Source: Prevotella sp. (lineage in GTDB: Bacteria > Bacteroidota > Bacteroidia > Bacteroidales > Bacteroidaceae). From it: a stretch of 50,775 bases of DNA. This document shows positions 50,109 through 50,775 of the stretch, in pieces. Where the stretch lies: assembly GCA_017462915.1 (NCBI GenBank), contig JAFTQG010000009.1, positions 1 to 50,775 on the forward strand, given 5' to 3'. Under the pieces are notes generated by a model that was given only the letters and a program-made list of their open reading frames with translations, was not told the origin of the DNA and ran no database searches. Position 1 is the first letter of the stretch, and each line of letters starts with the position of its first letter. The translations under genes were made by a program, and so were the position numbers.

Positions 50109-50585
50109 TCACAATTTTATTGTTATAAAGATTTCTGGCTCTCCATCACAATTCTTAGAGTACCTTATGTCATAGCCTTTTGCCATAATAGATTCGAGAT
50201 AGAGAAGCACCTCTTTATGTCTCCTGTTTATTGTCGGAGAGTCAGATATGTCGGAGAAATTCATAGAAAAATCGTCAAAGTCACTGTTCGGAGTGTGTAT
50301 GTATAGTACGATTTGACACCCTAAATTCCTTTGAAAACATATATATCCCCAAACTTGAAATGGTATATGGATTGTTTTAGTATTTAATCCGAAAATATTA
50401 AGCATATTAAAGAGCACATCAAGATGCTGACGAATTTCCCTCCACGTAGTAAGACAATACCCATCTAAATGAATATGCTCGTAGTCATATTCCACAATTC
50501 CGCTTTTTAGGCCTGTTATAATTTTCTCTGCAAAGTTTGTCTTAGATAGCTTACGATAATATCTCTTTAATCCTCGTTTTTTCAT
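50109..50585 (-). CDS. Hypothetical protein, 158 residues
   Basis: No family recognised. A basic N-terminus (KKRGLKRYYRKLSKTNFAEKI) is followed by a mixed alpha/beta sequence with no signal peptide or membrane segment, so it is probably cytoplasmic. TTWREIRQHLDVLFNMLNIF and RRHKEVLLYLESIMAKGYD look helical; QIVLYIHT and EIFITIKL look like strands. Start: ATG at 50585, with a GTG directly upstream. It heads a three-gene row next to an insertion sequence. Size and context are like many immunity or antitoxin proteins, but no motif shows this. Confidence 0.6.
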   Translation of the reverse strand: MKKRGLKRYYRKLSKTNFAEKIITGLKSGIVEYDYEHIHLDGYCLTTWREIRQHLDVLFNMLNIFGLNTKTIHIPFQVWGYICFQRNLGCQIVLYIHTPNSDFDDFSMNFSDISDSPTINRRHKEVLLYLESIMAKGYDIRYSKNCDGEPEIFITIKL

Positions 50586-50671
50586 CACTTACTTCCTTCC
50601 CTCATTGCTGTCCACTAAAAATTGCTAAGCGTTATTTGAAATGGTTGAAATATAGTTAGTTACAGAGGTTT

Positions 50672-50703
50672 TTTGAGTCAACGGACTTGATTTTGTATCT
50701 TTG
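50672..50703 (+). promoter_or_regulatory. Promoter of the transposase gene
   Basis: TTTG (50672-50675), a 20-nt spacer and TATCTTTG (50696-50703), ending 19 nt before the ATG at 50723. Confidence 0.65.
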
Positions 50704-50722
50704 CAGCCAAAATGGTTTGCAT

Positions 50723-50775
50723 ATGTATCAATACAAGTACGTTTTCGCTCAACTGATAGCGTTTCTCGACAGGAA
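50723..50775 (+). CDS. IS4-family (DUF4372) transposase, N-terminal fragment
   Basis: Seventeen codons are visible before the window ends. They read MYQYKYVFAQLIAFLDR, which matches the opening I recall for Bacteroidetes IS4-type transposases with the DUF4372 N-terminal domain (K-YVFAQL--FL-R). The catalytic DDE part is outside the window. Identification from so short a piece is tentative but the motif is distinctive. Confidence 0.65.
   Translation, partial: MYQYKYVFAQLIAFLDR

Larger units (their letters stand above)
50603..50775 (+). mobile_element. Left end of an IS4-type insertion sequence (cut by window edge)
   Basis: The region holds a strong promoter and the first codons of a DUF4372/IS4-type transposase. 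The left boundary is uncertain; CATTGCTGTCCACTAAAAAT starting at 50603 is a candidate for the end, because a close variant stands at 37741-37762. The right end and the terminal inverted repeat lie outside the window. Confidence 0.55.

Noticed and set aside
1-50775. tRNA or rRNA genes
   Set aside because: No cloverleaf-like sequence with TTCNANT loop and CCA-compatible stem, and no rRNA signature, was noticed on either strand.

Overview
The window looks like a chromosome segment from a member of the Bacteroidales, most likely a gut-type Prevotellaceae. The evidence is the gene content (LpxC-FabZ fusion, DAHP synthase-chorismate mutase fusion, fimbrillin-like lipoprotein, DUF486, DUF5715, type 2 PyrF), the Bacteroidetes promoter signature (TTG/TTTG about 19-20 nt upstream of TAnnTTTG) before many genes, and the near absence of Shine-Dalgarno sites. 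The genus is inference. Nearly all genes are core housekeeping; the accessory part is the right third.

Layout. 1-2712: a leftward patatin-menG-menA unit (menaquinone tail steps). 2858-5522: a rightward Xaa-Pro aminopeptidase with an apparently frame-broken N-terminus, then a secreted C1-type aminopeptidase. 5860-9484: recJ-recQ. 9512-13698: a Phe/Tyr operon (pheA, aminotransferase, DAHP synthase/chorismate mutase, tyrA) preceded by a promoter, a 23-codon Phe/Tyr-rich leader peptide and a terminator, which together form a convincing ribosome-mediated attenuator. 13797-18089: rhodanese lipoprotein, HxlR regulator divergent from a radical SAM gene, peroxiredoxin Q, an OmpA-domain protein and a DUF5715 peptidase-like protein. 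18190-25728: phoH-purC, aroE, purM-prfA, a small membrane protein overlapping pyrF, and an HD phosphohydrolase. 25821-29912: lpxD-lpxC/fabZ-lpxA-miaA, tightly packed, lipid A synthesis. 29961-37664: a class A penicillin-binding protein, a PIF1-like helicase, an ExbB/ExbD energising cluster, an Lrp-type regulator and a secreted PepSY-like protein. 38016-49470: leftward genes: fimbrillin-like lipoprotein, DUF486, a GH28-GH105 fusion with a tandem GH28 paralogue (pectin breakdown), a CPA2 antiporter and an LptD-like outer-membrane protein. 49631-50775: three small unknown genes next to the start of an IS4-type insertion sequence cut by the window edge.

The least explained material is intergenic. 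Three separate spacers (upstream of recJ, of bcp and of the PIF1-like helicase) each hold exactly four copies of a GGTCACC core spaced exactly 22 bp apart with diverged DNA between them; the first copy in each array has the complementary core, so the transcript can form competing hairpins. A 78-bp structured repeat occurs twice (20187 and 37813, 71 of 78 identical, one compensated base-pair change), each time downstream of a second repeat family built on ACGGTTATGCGGAGATTACTC. These arrays, the 78-bp composite and the Phe/Tyr attenuator are the main candidates for undescribed biology.

Limits: all identifications rest on reading motifs and recalled family features. No search, folding calculation or alignment program was run, and residue positions are hand counts.
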